Assembly: GCF_014695375.1 (NCBI RefSeq)
Contig: NZ_JACJOG010000037.1
Coordinates: 186,001 to 250,000, forward strand
Direction: 5' to 3'
Source of the DNA: Coleofasciculus sp. FACHB-T130
Lineage (GTDB): Bacteria; Cyanobacteriota; Cyanobacteriia; Cyanobacteriales; FACHB-T130
Length of the DNA: 64,000 nucleotides
Shown: positions 53,092 through 62,204 of the stretch, piece by piece
Layout: every line of letters begins with the position of its first letter
Position numbering within the stretch: the stretch's first letter is position 1
Position numbers and translations under genes: made by a program
Notes under the pieces: generated by a model
The model's input: only the letters and a program-made list of their open reading frames with translations
What the model was told of the DNA's origin: nothing
Database searches by the model: none

Positions 53092-54162
53092 TTAACGGGA
53101 ATTCCACGCTTCTCTAACCCGTGACACCAGTGATTTTACGGGACGGGATACCTGCGATCGCGCAATTCGGATACGATGCCGTAAATCTTTCGTTTCGACA
53201 GCTAGGTAGCGGCGCTTCAGAAATGTTTGCCGGGTCAAACTCGATGCCGTACACCAGCGTTCGTAGGCTGGAACAGCTATCTCTGTTAAAAAGCTGCGCC
53301 ACCGTTCTACCAATCTTTCTGCCTTTGTTTCCTCAGCACGGACTCGACCATTTTCAATCATGGCATGACGCAATTCTTTGTCATCGCGCAGGCCTTTGAG
53401 AGCAGCGATCGCATCCTCAAGAGAAGCTACTTCCACATAGTCTAGTTTGCTCTTGCGCTCGGCTCGGAATGCCGAATCAGTACCCATAATTGCGGGTACA
53501 CCAGCGTGCCATGCGTTATATAACTTAGTTGCTGGTTTCCAACTGTAATCGCCATGACGGTTAAAGTTGCGAACAGCTAGTATCGCGTCGATTTCACTGT
53601 AATCGCTCCAGCGATCGCGACTATTGACGATTTCCCATTGCAAACCTAGATCCTTGAGTTGTTCCTGCCACTCTGGCTTTCTCAATTCCCGTGCTAAATT
53701 CTCCTCACGACCCACATAGGCAACTTTCTCAAAGCGATCGCCTCGTGAGGGATCGCGGGGAATTAACCCCGGCTGAGGCCAGTACGGCATAAAGTAGCTT
53801 TCCCAAAGCTTCACCGAACGTACTACCATTTCCTCTTGCGGATTTTGCACAATATGAATCTGTGCATAGGGATGTTGCGCTCGGTCTGCCTGAATGCAAA
53901 CAATCAGCACCTTCGATCCCGGTTGTAGGCTTTGTGGAAGAAAGTCCCAATGCGCCACGACAATTCCCTCTGTCGGCATGGTTCCTACCAGTTCGCACGG
54001 AAACTTATCAGCTTTGAGGCGCAGATAAGTTTGCAATGTCCAGTTGTACATTCCGCGCTTGGCATCCAACCATTGCCAGTAAGTATCAATCGTTTCCGGT
54101 ATGTCACCAGGCCAGTCACTTTGGGGAATGTAAAAATAAATCGGTGGTAGCTTGTCAGTCAT
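53092..54162 (-). CDS. Glycosyltransferase-like paralogue 2 of 3
   Basis: This 356-residue protein is closely similar to the copy at 51919-52941 (by eye well over half of the positions in the first 110 residues) and starts MTDKLPPIYFYIPQSDWPGD. Shared landmarks: TYLRLKADKFPCELVGTMPT, PGLIPRDPSRGDRFEKVAY, WKPATKLYNAWHAGVPAIMG and the C-terminal AVPAYERWCTAS. Differences cluster in the second loop, as expected if the copies use different acceptors. DNA identity between copies in places is high, so the array arose by tandem duplication. Confidence 0.8.
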   Translation of the reverse strand: MTDKLPPIYFYIPQSDWPGDIPETIDTYWQWLDAKRGMYNWTLQTYLRLKADKFPCELVGTMPTEGIVVAHWDFLPQSLQPGSKVLIVCIQADRAQHPYAQIHIVQNPQEEMVVRSVKLWESYFMPYWPQPGLIPRDPSRGDRFEKVAYVGREENLARELRKPEWQEQLKDLGLQWEIVNSRDRWSDYSEIDAILAVRNFNRHGDYSWKPATKLYNAWHAGVPAIMGTDSAFRAERKSKLDYVEVASLEDAIAALKGLRDDKELRHAMIENGRVRAEETKAERLVERWRSFLTEIAVPAYERWCTASSLTRQTFLKRRYLAVETKDLRHRIRIARSQVSRPVKSLVSRVREAWNSR

Positions 54163-54227
54163 AAGAGTATATAGAAAACCATCCGTTATTCAGGGAATCG
54201 GCAAAAACTGTTAATTCCAGGGAAATC

Positions 54228-55283
54228 CTAAATGGTTCTGATTTTGTGCAAGAGGTTGCTTAGACGAATGCGAACTCCCTTTGTTTGGGTAGCTAAGTCA
54301 CGGCGCGTTAAAAATACTTTCCTGGTCGAATTTGAAGCCGTACACCAGCGTTCGTAAGCTGGAATTGCTATGTCTGTTAAAAAGGTGCGCCACTGTGTGG
54401 TGAGCTGATCGGGTTGTAGTTCCTTCGCACGGAGCTTACCATTTTCAATCATCGCACGACGCAACTCTTTGTCATCGCGAAGACGTTTCAGTGCCAGAAT
54501 CACTTCATCAATAGAACCTGCTTCTAGGTAGTCAAGTTCGCTTTTGCGCTCCCAACGGTACCCCGACTCGCATCGTCCTAGAATTGCAGGTACACCAGCA
54601 ATCCAGGAGTTGTAGAGCTTTGAAGCCGGTTTCCAGTAGTAATCATTTTTACGATTCAAGCTGCGTACAGCCACGATTGCATCAAGTTCGCTATAGTCGC
54701 CCCATTGAATCGGGTTTCTCACTACCTGAAACCGCAAACCCAAAGCATTCATCTGCTCCTGCCACGACGGCTGCCTCAGCTCGAAGATCAAATTTTCTTT
54801 ACGACCTAAATAGGCAACATTTTCAAAGCGATCGCCTCGTGCTGGATCTCGCGGGATCAACCCTGGTTGAGGCCAATGCGGAATGTAATATTTCTCCCCT
54901 GGAAACAAATATTTATCCCCAACATGTACGTGTGGATAGAGCATTTCCTGGCGATTTTGGACAACATGAAGCTGTGCGTAACGGTGTTTCCCTTTATCTC
55001 CACAAACAACCACTAATATTTGTTTTGGTCCTGGTCGCAGATCGGGTGGTACAGTACCTGTCCACGCAACAACAATACCCTCAGCAGGGATCTGTCCGGC
55101 TACTTCACAGGGAAAACCATCAGCTTTCAAACGAAGATAGGTTTGTAATATCCAGTTGTACGTACCAGTGCATTTACCACTTTTATAAACTTCTTGATAA
55201 GTTTCAGGATTCACCGGAATGTTGCTATCAGGCCAGTCCGATTCGGGAAGATAAAAATAAATCGTTGGAAGCTGTTCAGCCAT
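54228..55283 (-). CDS. Glycosyltransferase-like paralogue 3 of 3
   Basis: This is the most divergent of the three tandem copies, 351 residues from ATG 55283 (the frame extends to 55340). It begins AEQLPTIYFYLPESDWPDSN and keeps TYLRLKADGFPCEVAGQIPA, HVVQNRQEM, PGLIPRDPARGDRFENVAYLG and WKPASKLYNSWIAGVPAILG. It carries an extra loop (about 115-130; MLYPHVHVGDKYLFPGEKYY) and a changed CESGYRWERKSELDYLE in place of TDSAFRAER. The changes suggest a distinct substrate. Confidence 0.8.
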   Translation of the reverse strand: MAEQLPTIYFYLPESDWPDSNIPVNPETYQEVYKSGKCTGTYNWILQTYLRLKADGFPCEVAGQIPAEGIVVAWTGTVPPDLRPGPKQILVVVCGDKGKHRYAQLHVVQNRQEMLYPHVHVGDKYLFPGEKYYIPHWPQPGLIPRDPARGDRFENVAYLGRKENLIFELRQPSWQEQMNALGLRFQVVRNPIQWGDYSELDAIVAVRSLNRKNDYYWKPASKLYNSWIAGVPAILGRCESGYRWERKSELDYLEAGSIDEVILALKRLRDDKELRRAMIENGKLRAKELQPDQLTTQWRTFLTDIAIPAYERWCTASNSTRKVFLTRRDLATQTKGVRIRLSNLLHKIRTI

Positions 55284-55359
55284 GAGGGATGGAGATAAGC
55301 ATGGATAACTACGGTAAATCTTGAAAATCAAGCAATACAAGAAATCTTCAAACGCTCTG

Positions 55360-56301
55360 TCAAAGCCAATGTTTCAACTGAAGGTCATAATGACCGGCTT
55401 GTTCCGGAGGATACCACCCTGTTTCAACCTTCTCGATTATTTTAGGTAAAGCTTCGATAAATTCTGAACCCCGGTCTTTTGGATGAACCGTCCAGGCTTT
55501 CGGAGAATCGAGAACCCCTCGGACATACTGCGTCGCCTCCAGTTGGTTCGATACCATCACTTCCCAAGAATCCAAAGCTCCTTTACCAGCGATATTGTTC
55601 AATATCGTTTGTAACCTCACTGGCAACCGATTGGCAATCTTTTGCCGATAAGGACGCCACAGCACTGGTAATGGAAGTAACTTGTCGAAGCGCTTCTTGT
55701 CAATTAAGTAAATGCGGCTACTGAAAAACTTAAATGTATAGAATCCATCTGGGTCTCGCTCATAGGGCACCCGTTGATACATACTACCATCCTCCGTCGG
55801 TGGCCCAGTCAGCGGTCTGATTGCCATCACTTCCGGGTGTTGTTGCATCAACTTCATCCCCTCGTCTACCCAGCTATAATCGGGTTGCTGATGGAGCAGC
55901 ATATCGCTGTCATAGTGAAGCATATAGTCACCTTGGGCTTCTTCAATGTGAAAAATCGTGCCCAAAATGGGGTAGCCCTTATAGTTATGTGTATACCGGA
56001 TGCGGCTGCCAAAATGTTTGCGATATACTCGGTCGTGATAGGCTCCGGAGTAGTCAATATCGACTACCTTGTCTACCACACCATCACGCAGCAAGCGATC
56101 GCAGCGCTCCCGTAACTGTTCTAGAGTACCGATGCCTGGACGCCCGACTTTGTCCCCCGTTAGCGGTGCCGTATCTACAGCCAACACCCGTTCGCTAAAC
56201 TTGAATTTACTCATCTTCACTAGATGAGGAATGGTGTGCATCATGAACGGCAGATCGGTTCGCGCTACCAAAATCCACAGTGAACAGCTAGCAATTGACA
56301 T
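55360..56301 (-). CDS. GT-A (GT2-like) glycosyltransferase
   Basis: This 313-residue protein has an N-terminal strand-helix pair (SLWILVARTDLPFMMHTIPHL) and the DXD-like motif in GDYMLHYDSDMLLHQQ (about 124-139), followed by SYVD-type acceptor segments and a C-terminal WTVHPKDRGSEFIEALPKII. The HYDSDM motif and overall size fit a metal-dependent GT-A transferase. It is the first gene of the minus-strand glycan run, divergent from the two Npun-type genes, 86 bp apart. Confidence 0.8.
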   Translation of the reverse strand: MSIASCSLWILVARTDLPFMMHTIPHLVKMSKFKFSERVLAVDTAPLTGDKVGRPGIGTLEQLRERCDRLLRDGVVDKVVDIDYSGAYHDRVYRKHFGSRIRYTHNYKGYPILGTIFHIEEAQGDYMLHYDSDMLLHQQPDYSWVDEGMKLMQQHPEVMAIRPLTGPPTEDGSMYQRVPYERDPDGFYTFKFFSSRIYLIDKKRFDKLLPLPVLWRPYRQKIANRLPVRLQTILNNIAGKGALDSWEVMVSNQLEATQYVRGVLDSPKAWTVHPKDRGSEFIEALPKIIEKVETGWYPPEQAGHYDLQLKHWL

Positions 56302-56387
56302 TAATTCTGCCTTTGTGTTTTAGACATCAGGAAGCTCCTAAAAAGATTTTAATGTATTATTCAAATTAACCTGCTGAGGATTTTTAT

Positions 56388-57392
56388 ATGACAGACGGCA
56401 TCTATACACTAGCGAATGATGTAGTCTACGACCAACTCGTTGCTCTATTAAATAGCATAGAAGCCAATGTCGGTAAAGAAATCCCAGTCTGCGTTATTGC
56501 CTATGATAATCGAGTAGATCGAGTTCGCGCGGAAATCGCTAATCGGGAAAATGTAACCTTGCTGGATGATGTTAACTTGTTTGCTCGTTGGGAAGATTTT
56601 TCTAAACGGGTATGGGCAGCTCATCCAACTGCTTTAAAGACTTGGCAAGAACAAGGAATACCCGGTGTTAATCGTATAGGCATGAATCGGCGATACTGCG
56701 CCTTTGATGCGGATAGCCCTTTTGAAAGGTTTATCTACTTAGATGCCGATATCGTAGTCATGGATTCCTTAAAAATTATCTTTGATAAATTAAATGAGAA
56801 TGATTTTGTGGTTTATGATTTTCAGTACAAATCCCCCAATCATATCTTTAATCTCCAGTCACCAAAATTATTAGAAGTTGTTGATAAAAACCGGCTTAGT
56901 ACAGAGATATTTTGTGCCGGAATGTACGCCGGGAAGCGAGGGTTATTCCCCCAGGAACAAAGAGATTGGTTAGTATCCAAGCTAGAGGAAGGCGAGGCAG
57001 AAATTTTATTTATGCCAGCGCCTAACCAATCAGTTCTTAACTATATGACGATGAGAGGAGAGATTCCAGTTTATAACTTGGCGCTGCGTTTACCTGACGA
57101 GCAAAAAACTGGAAACGCGGTTACTTCTCCCCATTTTGAAGCTAGGGATAATATTCTGTACGATCGAGGCAAACGACTAACCTATCTACACTATATTGGG
57201 CTGTCATCAAAATTGTTTTCTCGGATTAGTGAGGGAGAAAATATTGATTTTCCCTATCGGGATATTTTCTTGTATTATCGCTATCTTCACGAACCAGAGA
57301 AGCGCCCCAAGTTTACAACCAAACCGACACCTTACAATCAGGCTCCAAGTTTAGCCAAAAGAGTTTTAAAGAAAATTGGATTCACCAGTTGA
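56388..57392 (+). CDS. Npun_R2821/R2823-family protein (GT8-like), copy 2
   Basis: This 334-residue protein begins TDGIYTLANDVVYDQLVALLN, the same opening as the copy at 50824. It carries FERFIYLDADIVVMDS (DXD), CAGMYAGKRGLF and YLHYIGLSSKLF. GAGGA lies 8 bases before ATG 56388. The next family member starts 10 bases after its stop, so the two form an operon. Role inferred: glycosyl transfer in making the surface glycan served by the ABC exporter. Confidence 0.85.
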   Translation: MTDGIYTLANDVVYDQLVALLNSIEANVGKEIPVCVIAYDNRVDRVRAEIANRENVTLLDDVNLFARWEDFSKRVWAAHPTALKTWQEQGIPGVNRIGMNRRYCAFDADSPFERFIYLDADIVVMDSLKIIFDKLNENDFVVYDFQYKSPNHIFNLQSPKLLEVVDKNRLSTEIFCAGMYAGKRGLFPQEQRDWLVSKLEEGEAEILFMPAPNQSVLNYMTMRGEIPVYNLALRLPDEQKTGNAVTSPHFEARDNILYDRGKRLTYLHYIGLSSKLFSRISEGENIDFPYRDIFLYYRYLHEPEKRPKFTTKPTPYNQAPSLAKRVLKKIGFTS

Positions 57393-57402
57393 GGATATTT
57401 GA

Positions 57403-58296
57403 ATGAGTCGTGGTATCTATATTCTTGCTAACGATCGCGTAATTGATAATGCGATCGCGCTATTGAATAGCATTCGTGCTTATGATGCTGATAGTCCGAT
57501 TGTGATGATTCCCTATAACAATCAGTATCAAGCGATCGCTGATATTATTACTAAGTCTCATGGGGTAAAAATATACGAAGATTTACAGTTATTAGAAAAG
57601 ATAGATGCTTTAGTCAAGCAGACCTGTGGTGACAACCTTTTAGATAGACCCAATTTGCTTCGAAAGTTAGCCTGTTGGTTTGGTTCTTTCGATGAATTTC
57701 TATATATTGATACTGATATTGTTGTATTTGAAAAAATTATAGAAAATCTTAATTATCTTGCAAACAATGATTTTATCTGCTGTGATTATCAATACACAGG
57801 AGGCATTAAACAAGTTTTTACACCCAAAATCACAGAAATTTTCTCTGAAGACGAATTGAAAGATGTTTTCAATAGTGGTTTTTGGGGTTCCAAGAAAAAC
57901 CTAATTACTCAACAAGATTTGCAAGATACTTTTGAGTTCTGTGCATCTCATCCTGAATATTTTTATGTCTTGAACTCCGACCAAACGATTCTTAATTATC
58001 TCGTATTAAAGCGAATGCCTCGACGATTTAATATTGTTCGAGAAAACGGGAAGGGGCCTGGAAATTGGGCAGGAAGCCCGCATTTTAAGCAGGAAGGCTA
58101 TAAATTAGTCGATCCAAAAGTTAATCAACCTCTGAAGTTTGTACACTGGGCGGGCGTCCGTTTACAGCCAGGTGGTTCGTATTGGGATATTTGGGAACAC
58201 TATCGTTATCTGAATGAACCTAAACCAGCTCAATTAGCATTCACTCAGAAGAAAAAAAGCTTGTGGCAGCAAATCAAAGATAAAATCAAGGGATAA
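57403..58296 (+). CDS. Npun_R2821/R2823-family protein (GT8-like), copy 3
   Basis: This 297-residue protein begins SRGIYILANDRVIDNAIALLN. It has FDEFLYIDTDIVVFEK (DXD), FNSGFWGSKKNL, SDQTILNYLVLKRMP and FVHWAGVRLQPGG, matching the other two copies in order. GAGGA lies 8 bases before the ATG. It lies 10 bp after copy 2. It differs most in the N-terminal third, which lacks a stretch of about 25 residues present in copy 2. Confidence 0.85.
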   Translation: MSRGIYILANDRVIDNAIALLNSIRAYDADSPIVMIPYNNQYQAIADIITKSHGVKIYEDLQLLEKIDALVKQTCGDNLLDRPNLLRKLACWFGSFDEFLYIDTDIVVFEKIIENLNYLANNDFICCDYQYTGGIKQVFTPKITEIFSEDELKDVFNSGFWGSKKNLITQQDLQDTFEFCASHPEYFYVLNSDQTILNYLVLKRMPRRFNIVRENGKGPGNWAGSPHFKQEGYKLVDPKVNQPLKFVHWAGVRLQPGGSYWDIWEHYRYLNEPKPAQLAFTQKKKSLWQQIKDKIKG

Positions 58297-58489
58297 AAAT
58301 AGAGTTCTTGCAATAATATTTAGAAACATCTTCTTAACCCGCACTGCTTTTCAACTCGGAACCTCACCCCCAACCTCTCGACCTTCACGGAGAGGGGAGA
58401 GAATATTAAACCCTTCTGGGTGAGCGGGAAGACACAGAGATAGGGTTAAACCGTACTGCATCCAATCGAGAATTGCTATCAATTGAAAT

Positions 58490-59125
58490 CTAGATTTTTA
58501 AATCAATAGCCTCCCAGGCAGCTTGAAAAAAGTCTCGTTCGCACAACATCGCATAGCGGTAAGTTGATTTCAAAGATGCTGTGGTAGAGGCATAACGATC
58601 AGCCAGATTTTCTAATTTCTGAGCTAGTTGCTCAAATTCCTCACTGCTATAAGTGCGAATCCAGTTAGTGTATTGATGGTCTTTTATTCCACTCTGAGCT
58701 ATTTGCTGACCTAAGAAAGTATACAGACGCATACAGGGTGCCATTGCCACAGCAATTAGACTGACCTCCGAACTCCAAGCTGTTGCTAATAAAAAGTCCG
58801 TGTAGCGGCGTGTAGCGGCTCCCGGTTCTACTGCTTGCAGGTTGACTCCCCACTCATCTGCATAGCCTTGATGAAGGGAAAGTTCATCTAAAACGCCCCC
58901 AGCTAGGGAATGAAACGTATTAAATCCCTGCGTGTCGGGAGCTTTAGCCGCAGCAATGCTATAGGCACGGGCAAAAGCTTCTAAGAAAAAGGCGTCTTGC
59001 CCCACATAGTAAGCAAATCGCTCCTGGTGTAGCGTGCCGTCGGCAATGCCTTGGACAAAAGGATGCTTGAGGCAGGCTTGTGCTAAATCTTGATTTTCCT
59101 GCCACAAATCGCTGGATATCGTCAT
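58490..59125 (-). CDS. tenA: TenA-family protein (thiaminase II type)
   Basis: This 211-residue all-helical protein belongs to the TenA family, which hydrolyses aminopyrimidine derivatives for thiamine salvage. FVQGIADGTLHQERFAYYVG (about 23-42), QDAFFLEAFARAY, and the Cys-containing MAPCMRLYTFLGQQ (about 128-141) mark the TenA-C type with a catalytic Cys. YSSEEFEQL with the second active-site Glu follows. The frame extends to a GTG at 59143; the ATG at 59125 is chosen. No thiamine genes or TPP riboswitch are seen nearby. Confidence 0.88.
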   Translation of the reverse strand: MTISSDLWQENQDLAQACLKHPFVQGIADGTLHQERFAYYVGQDAFFLEAFARAYSIAAAKAPDTQGFNTFHSLAGGVLDELSLHQGYADEWGVNLQAVEPGAATRRYTDFLLATAWSSEVSLIAVAMAPCMRLYTFLGQQIAQSGIKDHQYTNWIRTYSSEEFEQLAQKLENLADRYASTTASLKSTYRYAMLCERDFFQAAWEAIDLKI

Positions 59126-59174
59126 AAACTGACTCGTAAACACTGGGCAGGGATTTTAACCCACCCTAGCAGAA

Positions 59175-59939
59175 TTAAAAAAGCAATCGGAGGAGTAAGC
59201 TACCAATACCTCCTAGGAAATTCGCCAAATTTCCGCCGCTGCTACCCGCTTCCTGCAAAGGTGTTGTTAGCTCTTTAATGAAAACTTGGCTAGTCTGATA
59301 GCCCTGAATATTTCCCTGGATGGTAAAGAGTTCGGAAGCTTTCTGAGAATCCAGAACGGCTCCAGAGCGATCGCCCATTTGATAACGCGCTACTCCTCTC
59401 GCTAGATATGCGGGGGCAAAGTTGGGCTTAAGAGCCAGCGATTGGTTGAAATGATCGATTGCCCCTTGTTGGTCTCCTTTTTGACCCTCTGCTACACCCC
59501 ATGCGTAGAAATCTTCAGGCGTGGCTGCATAGCTAGGGATGCCAATAGCCGCCTGCAAGTTAGCACCATTGATGTTAGCACCCGCCAAATTTGCATTAAC
59601 AAGAAAAGTTTCTCTTAGGTCAGCGCCTGCCAGGTTCGCACCTGTCAAGTTTGCACCGCTCAGATTGACCCCAAATAGAGAAGTCCCGCTCAGATTTGCA
59701 CCTCTGAGGTCGGCTCCACTCAAGTTGGCACGACTGAGATTAGCACGGCTCAAATCAGCGCCAGTGAGATTAGCTCCTGATAAGTCAGCTAAAGCTAGAC
59801 CCGCACCACTGAGGTCGCACTGCGAACATTGTTTAGTAGCTAATAACTGTCTAGTATGTTCGACGTTTTCAGCTTTTGCAGGAGCAGCAAGGGAAAGTGT
59901 CGTCAGCAGTGCTGCTGTTGCGGCGATTTGGGGTTTCAT
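59175..59939 (-). CDS. Exported pentapeptide-repeat protein with TPR segment
   Basis: This 254-residue protein has a Sec signal peptide (1-23, ending APAKA), then CSQCDLSGAGLALADLSGAN and about 15 pentapeptide repeats of the A(D/N)LSG type (about 38-125), which form a right-handed beta-helix. A TPR-like helical part follows (about 140-210; AIDHFNQSLALKPNFAPAYL) and a Gly-rich hydrophobic end. It is periplasmic or thylakoid-lumen located. The function is unknown; similar lumen proteins exist in cyanobacteria and chloroplasts. Confidence 0.88.
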   Translation of the reverse strand: MKPQIAATAALLTTLSLAAPAKAENVEHTRQLLATKQCSQCDLSGAGLALADLSGANLTGADLSRANLSRANLSGADLRGANLSGTSLFGVNLSGANLTGANLAGADLRETFLVNANLAGANINGANLQAAIGIPSYAATPEDFYAWGVAEGQKGDQQGAIDHFNQSLALKPNFAPAYLARGVARYQMGDRSGAVLDSQKASELFTIQGNIQGYQTSQVFIKELTTPLQEAGSSGGNLANFLGGIGSLLLRLLF

Positions 59940-60004
59940 ATCGAGTTGTGCAGCGGTAGCTCTCTATTTTCCCCAGCATAAACCATTCGGGAAAACATCA
60001 AGCT

Positions 60005-60199
60005 TTATCGTACAGAATTAGAACCGCTGCCATTCTCTGGAGTGTGAGTATTTGGGCGAGGTAAGAGGCTGATAATTTGCGATGCGGTTTCTTGCAAGTT
60101 GAGTTCTGATGCCATTTGAGGGGCAGTTGACCAGCTATGTCCCAAAAATACATTGAGAGAGAATGTTAGAGTCGCGGCTACCATTAGTTTTTCCAGCAT
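60005..60199 (-). CDS. Small secreted protein, unknown function
   Basis: This 64-residue protein starts at ATG 60199 with GGGGAG about 7 bases upstream. Residues 1-20 (MLEKLMVAATLTFSLNVFLG) look like a signal peptide; the mature part is polar and probably disordered at its end (PENGSGSNSVR). It is 66 bp upstream of the pentapeptide-repeat gene on the same strand. No family is recognised. Confidence 0.5.
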   Translation of the reverse strand: MLEKLMVAATLTFSLNVFLGHSWSTAPQMASELNLQETASQIISLLPRPNTHTPENGSGSNSVR

Positions 60200-60408
60200 C
60201 TCAAACTCCCCCCCACAGCAGATAAATTAGCGCATAAGATTCTGATACTACTAATATGAATACTTTTTATCTAACATTAGGTGATTGACATGCCGGAGAA
60301 AATGTGATCGTATTTCCAGGACTGGGTGATCCTAGTCACATACAGCGAATTTACCGTCTTAAAGGCGCGATCGCAGCTTCTCATCGGCAAGCGCAACACC
60401 AAGCATTC

Positions 60409-61500
60409 CTACAACCGCAGCACCAAACTGGAGTCAATATCTTGTAACTTGGCGCAGCCACTCAAAGCGATCGCTAAATCAAGTTCATCCCGCAAAAGTT
60501 CCAGTACGTGCCCGACACCCGCCTCTCCCCCTACCGCTAATCCCCACAACACCGGGCGTCCCAATAATACGGCTTTTGCCCCTAATGCCAGGGCTTTGAG
60601 GACATCAGTGCCGCGACGGATACCGCCATCCACCAGAACTTCTGCGGTGTCCCCCACAGCCGCAACCACCTCACTCAGAGCATCAATCGTAGCGATCGCT
60701 CCATCCAATTGTCTGCCCCCGTGATTAGAAACAATCACCGCTTTGGCTCCATGTTCCACCGCCCGAAGCGCATCATCTCCCCGCAAAATCCCTTTTACCA
60801 CCAAGGGCAAAGGCGACAGAGATTGCACCCATTCCAAATCCTTCCAAGTTAGCGCTGGGTTTAGCTGCTCTAAAAAATAGGCAAATAAACCCGATTCGCC
60901 GGGTTTATAGGAAATCTCTAAATCTGTCAACGTCGCTAAATTAGCCAGTTCCATCCCCGATGGCAAAACAAACTGATTTCGCGTATCTCGCTCTCGCTTA
61001 CCCAGCAGAGGCGCATCAACTGTCAGACACAGCGCTTGGAAACCGGCAGCATAGGCGCGTTCTACCAAAGCACGGGTAAGGGCGCGATCGCGATGCACGT
61101 ACAACTGAAACCACTGCGGTGTCTGATTCGCGACGCTGGCAACTTCTTCTATACTTTTGGTTGCTAAGGTACTCAATACCATCGCGGTTCCCATTTTTGC
61201 CGCAGTTTTGGCAGTAGCAATTTCACCGTCTGGATGCGCCAAACACTGAAACGCCATTGGTGCGATGAGAATTGGCAGTTGTAGAGATTGACCGAGCATC
61301 GTGGTACTTAAATCCCGCTGGCTGACATCTACCAGCATCCGAGGACGGAGTTTGTAGCGCTCAAAGGCTGCTCGATTATCCCGCAGCGTGATTTCGTCCC
61401 AAGCACCGCTAGCGTAGTAATCCAGCGCCATCTGAGAGAGGTGCTGGTTGGCTAGCCTTTCGTACTCAAATAGATTAATAGGTCTAACAAGGTTAGTCAT
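60409..61500 (-). CDS. FMN-dependent L-lactate oxidase-like enzyme (glycolate oxidase family)
   Basis: This 363-residue TIM-barrel flavoenzyme oxidises a 2-hydroxy acid. Active-site residues are present: WFQLYVHRD (Tyr), DAPLLGKRERDTRN (Arg), KGILRGDDALRA (Lys), and the catalytic His-Arg in SNHGGRQLDGA, with DGGIRRGTDVLKALALGAKA binding FMN phosphate. Met82 and Leu112 replace the Thr and Trp of plant glycolate oxidase; as I recall, the Nostoc enzyme with these residues is an L-lactate oxidase that also uses glycolate poorly. It is convergent with nothing nearby and divergent from the LprI-like gene. Confidence 0.9.
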   Translation of the reverse strand: MTNLVRPINLFEYERLANQHLSQMALDYYASGAWDEITLRDNRAAFERYKLRPRMLVDVSQRDLSTTMLGQSLQLPILIAPMAFQCLAHPDGEIATAKTAAKMGTAMVLSTLATKSIEEVASVANQTPQWFQLYVHRDRALTRALVERAYAAGFQALCLTVDAPLLGKRERDTRNQFVLPSGMELANLATLTDLEISYKPGESGLFAYFLEQLNPALTWKDLEWVQSLSPLPLVVKGILRGDDALRAVEHGAKAVIVSNHGGRQLDGAIATIDALSEVVAAVGDTAEVLVDGGIRRGTDVLKALALGAKAVLLGRPVLWGLAVGGEAGVGHVLELLRDELDLAIALSGCAKLQDIDSSLVLRL

Positions 61501-61601
61501 TTGCCAATGCTAGCCGATGCTCATCAAGAGCGATCGCATTTCACTTTGTTGCTATGACCTTTTTGCTATGTTATTGGCTACACAGAATTCAAGATTTGAC
61601 C

Positions 61602-62027
61602 ATGAATAAGTTATTACCCGCAATTGTAGGTGTGGCAGCTTTGCTCAGTTTAGGTACTGCGGCGGTGACAAATGCAAATGCAACACCAGATGTATCGGGA
61701 ATCCGCCTAGCTCAACGACCTAACTGCAACAATCCTCAGACTCAAGGAGAAATGAATGCCTGCGCTGGAATAGATTACCAAAATGCAGATAAAAAGTTGA
61801 ACCAAGTATACAAACAACTCCTACCAAGATTGCAAAGCTCGCGACGACAGAAATTAATATCAGCGCAGCAAGCTTGGATAAAGTTTAGAGATGCGAGTTG
61901 TACTTATGAAAGAACTGAATTTGCAGGCGGAACAATGGAACCGATGATTTACAGTAGTTGCCTTGCAGAAGTAACAAAACAGCGGACAGCGCAATTAGAG
62001 CAATATCTAAGCAACGCCGATAGGTAA
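61602..62027 (+). CDS. LprI-like (DUF1311) exported protein
   Basis: This 141-residue protein has a Sec signal (1-28; hydrophobic VVGVAALLSLGTA-type core, ending ANA). The mature domain has NNPQTQGEMNACAGIDYQNADKKLNQVY-type pattern: CNNPQTQGEMNACAG and AQQAWIKFRDASCTYE, the signature of DUF1311/LprI lysozyme-inhibitor-like proteins, with four cysteines for two disulfides. The ATG at 61602 is chosen because the upstream part of the frame adds a non-signal-like extension. It acts outside the inner membrane; lysozyme inhibition is inferred from the family only. Confidence 0.85.
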   Translation: MNKLLPAIVGVAALLSLGTAAVTNANATPDVSGIRLAQRPNCNNPQTQGEMNACAGIDYQNADKKLNQVYKQLLPRLQSSRRQKLISAQQAWIKFRDASCTYERTEFAGGTMEPMIYSSCLAEVTKQRTAQLEQYLSNADR

Positions 62028-62204
62028 AGCGAGAATGCGATCGCACTACTGAAATGAAATCGGTGAGGAATGCGATCGCTCTATTCCAACTCTATTCTGC
62101 AAGGCCCTTAGCGACCAATTAGATTTTTGCATAACTCCGGTTCAGATAAAGATATAGATGATGGAGCGACCAAATCTATAAATCAGCTGCTGGAGAATTT
62201 GCCA

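Noticed and set aside
58374-58395. Short hairpin CCTCTC/GAGAGG after the Npun gene pair
   Set aside because: It resembles a common dispersed cyanobacterial sequence and has no T-run; too weak to call a terminator.
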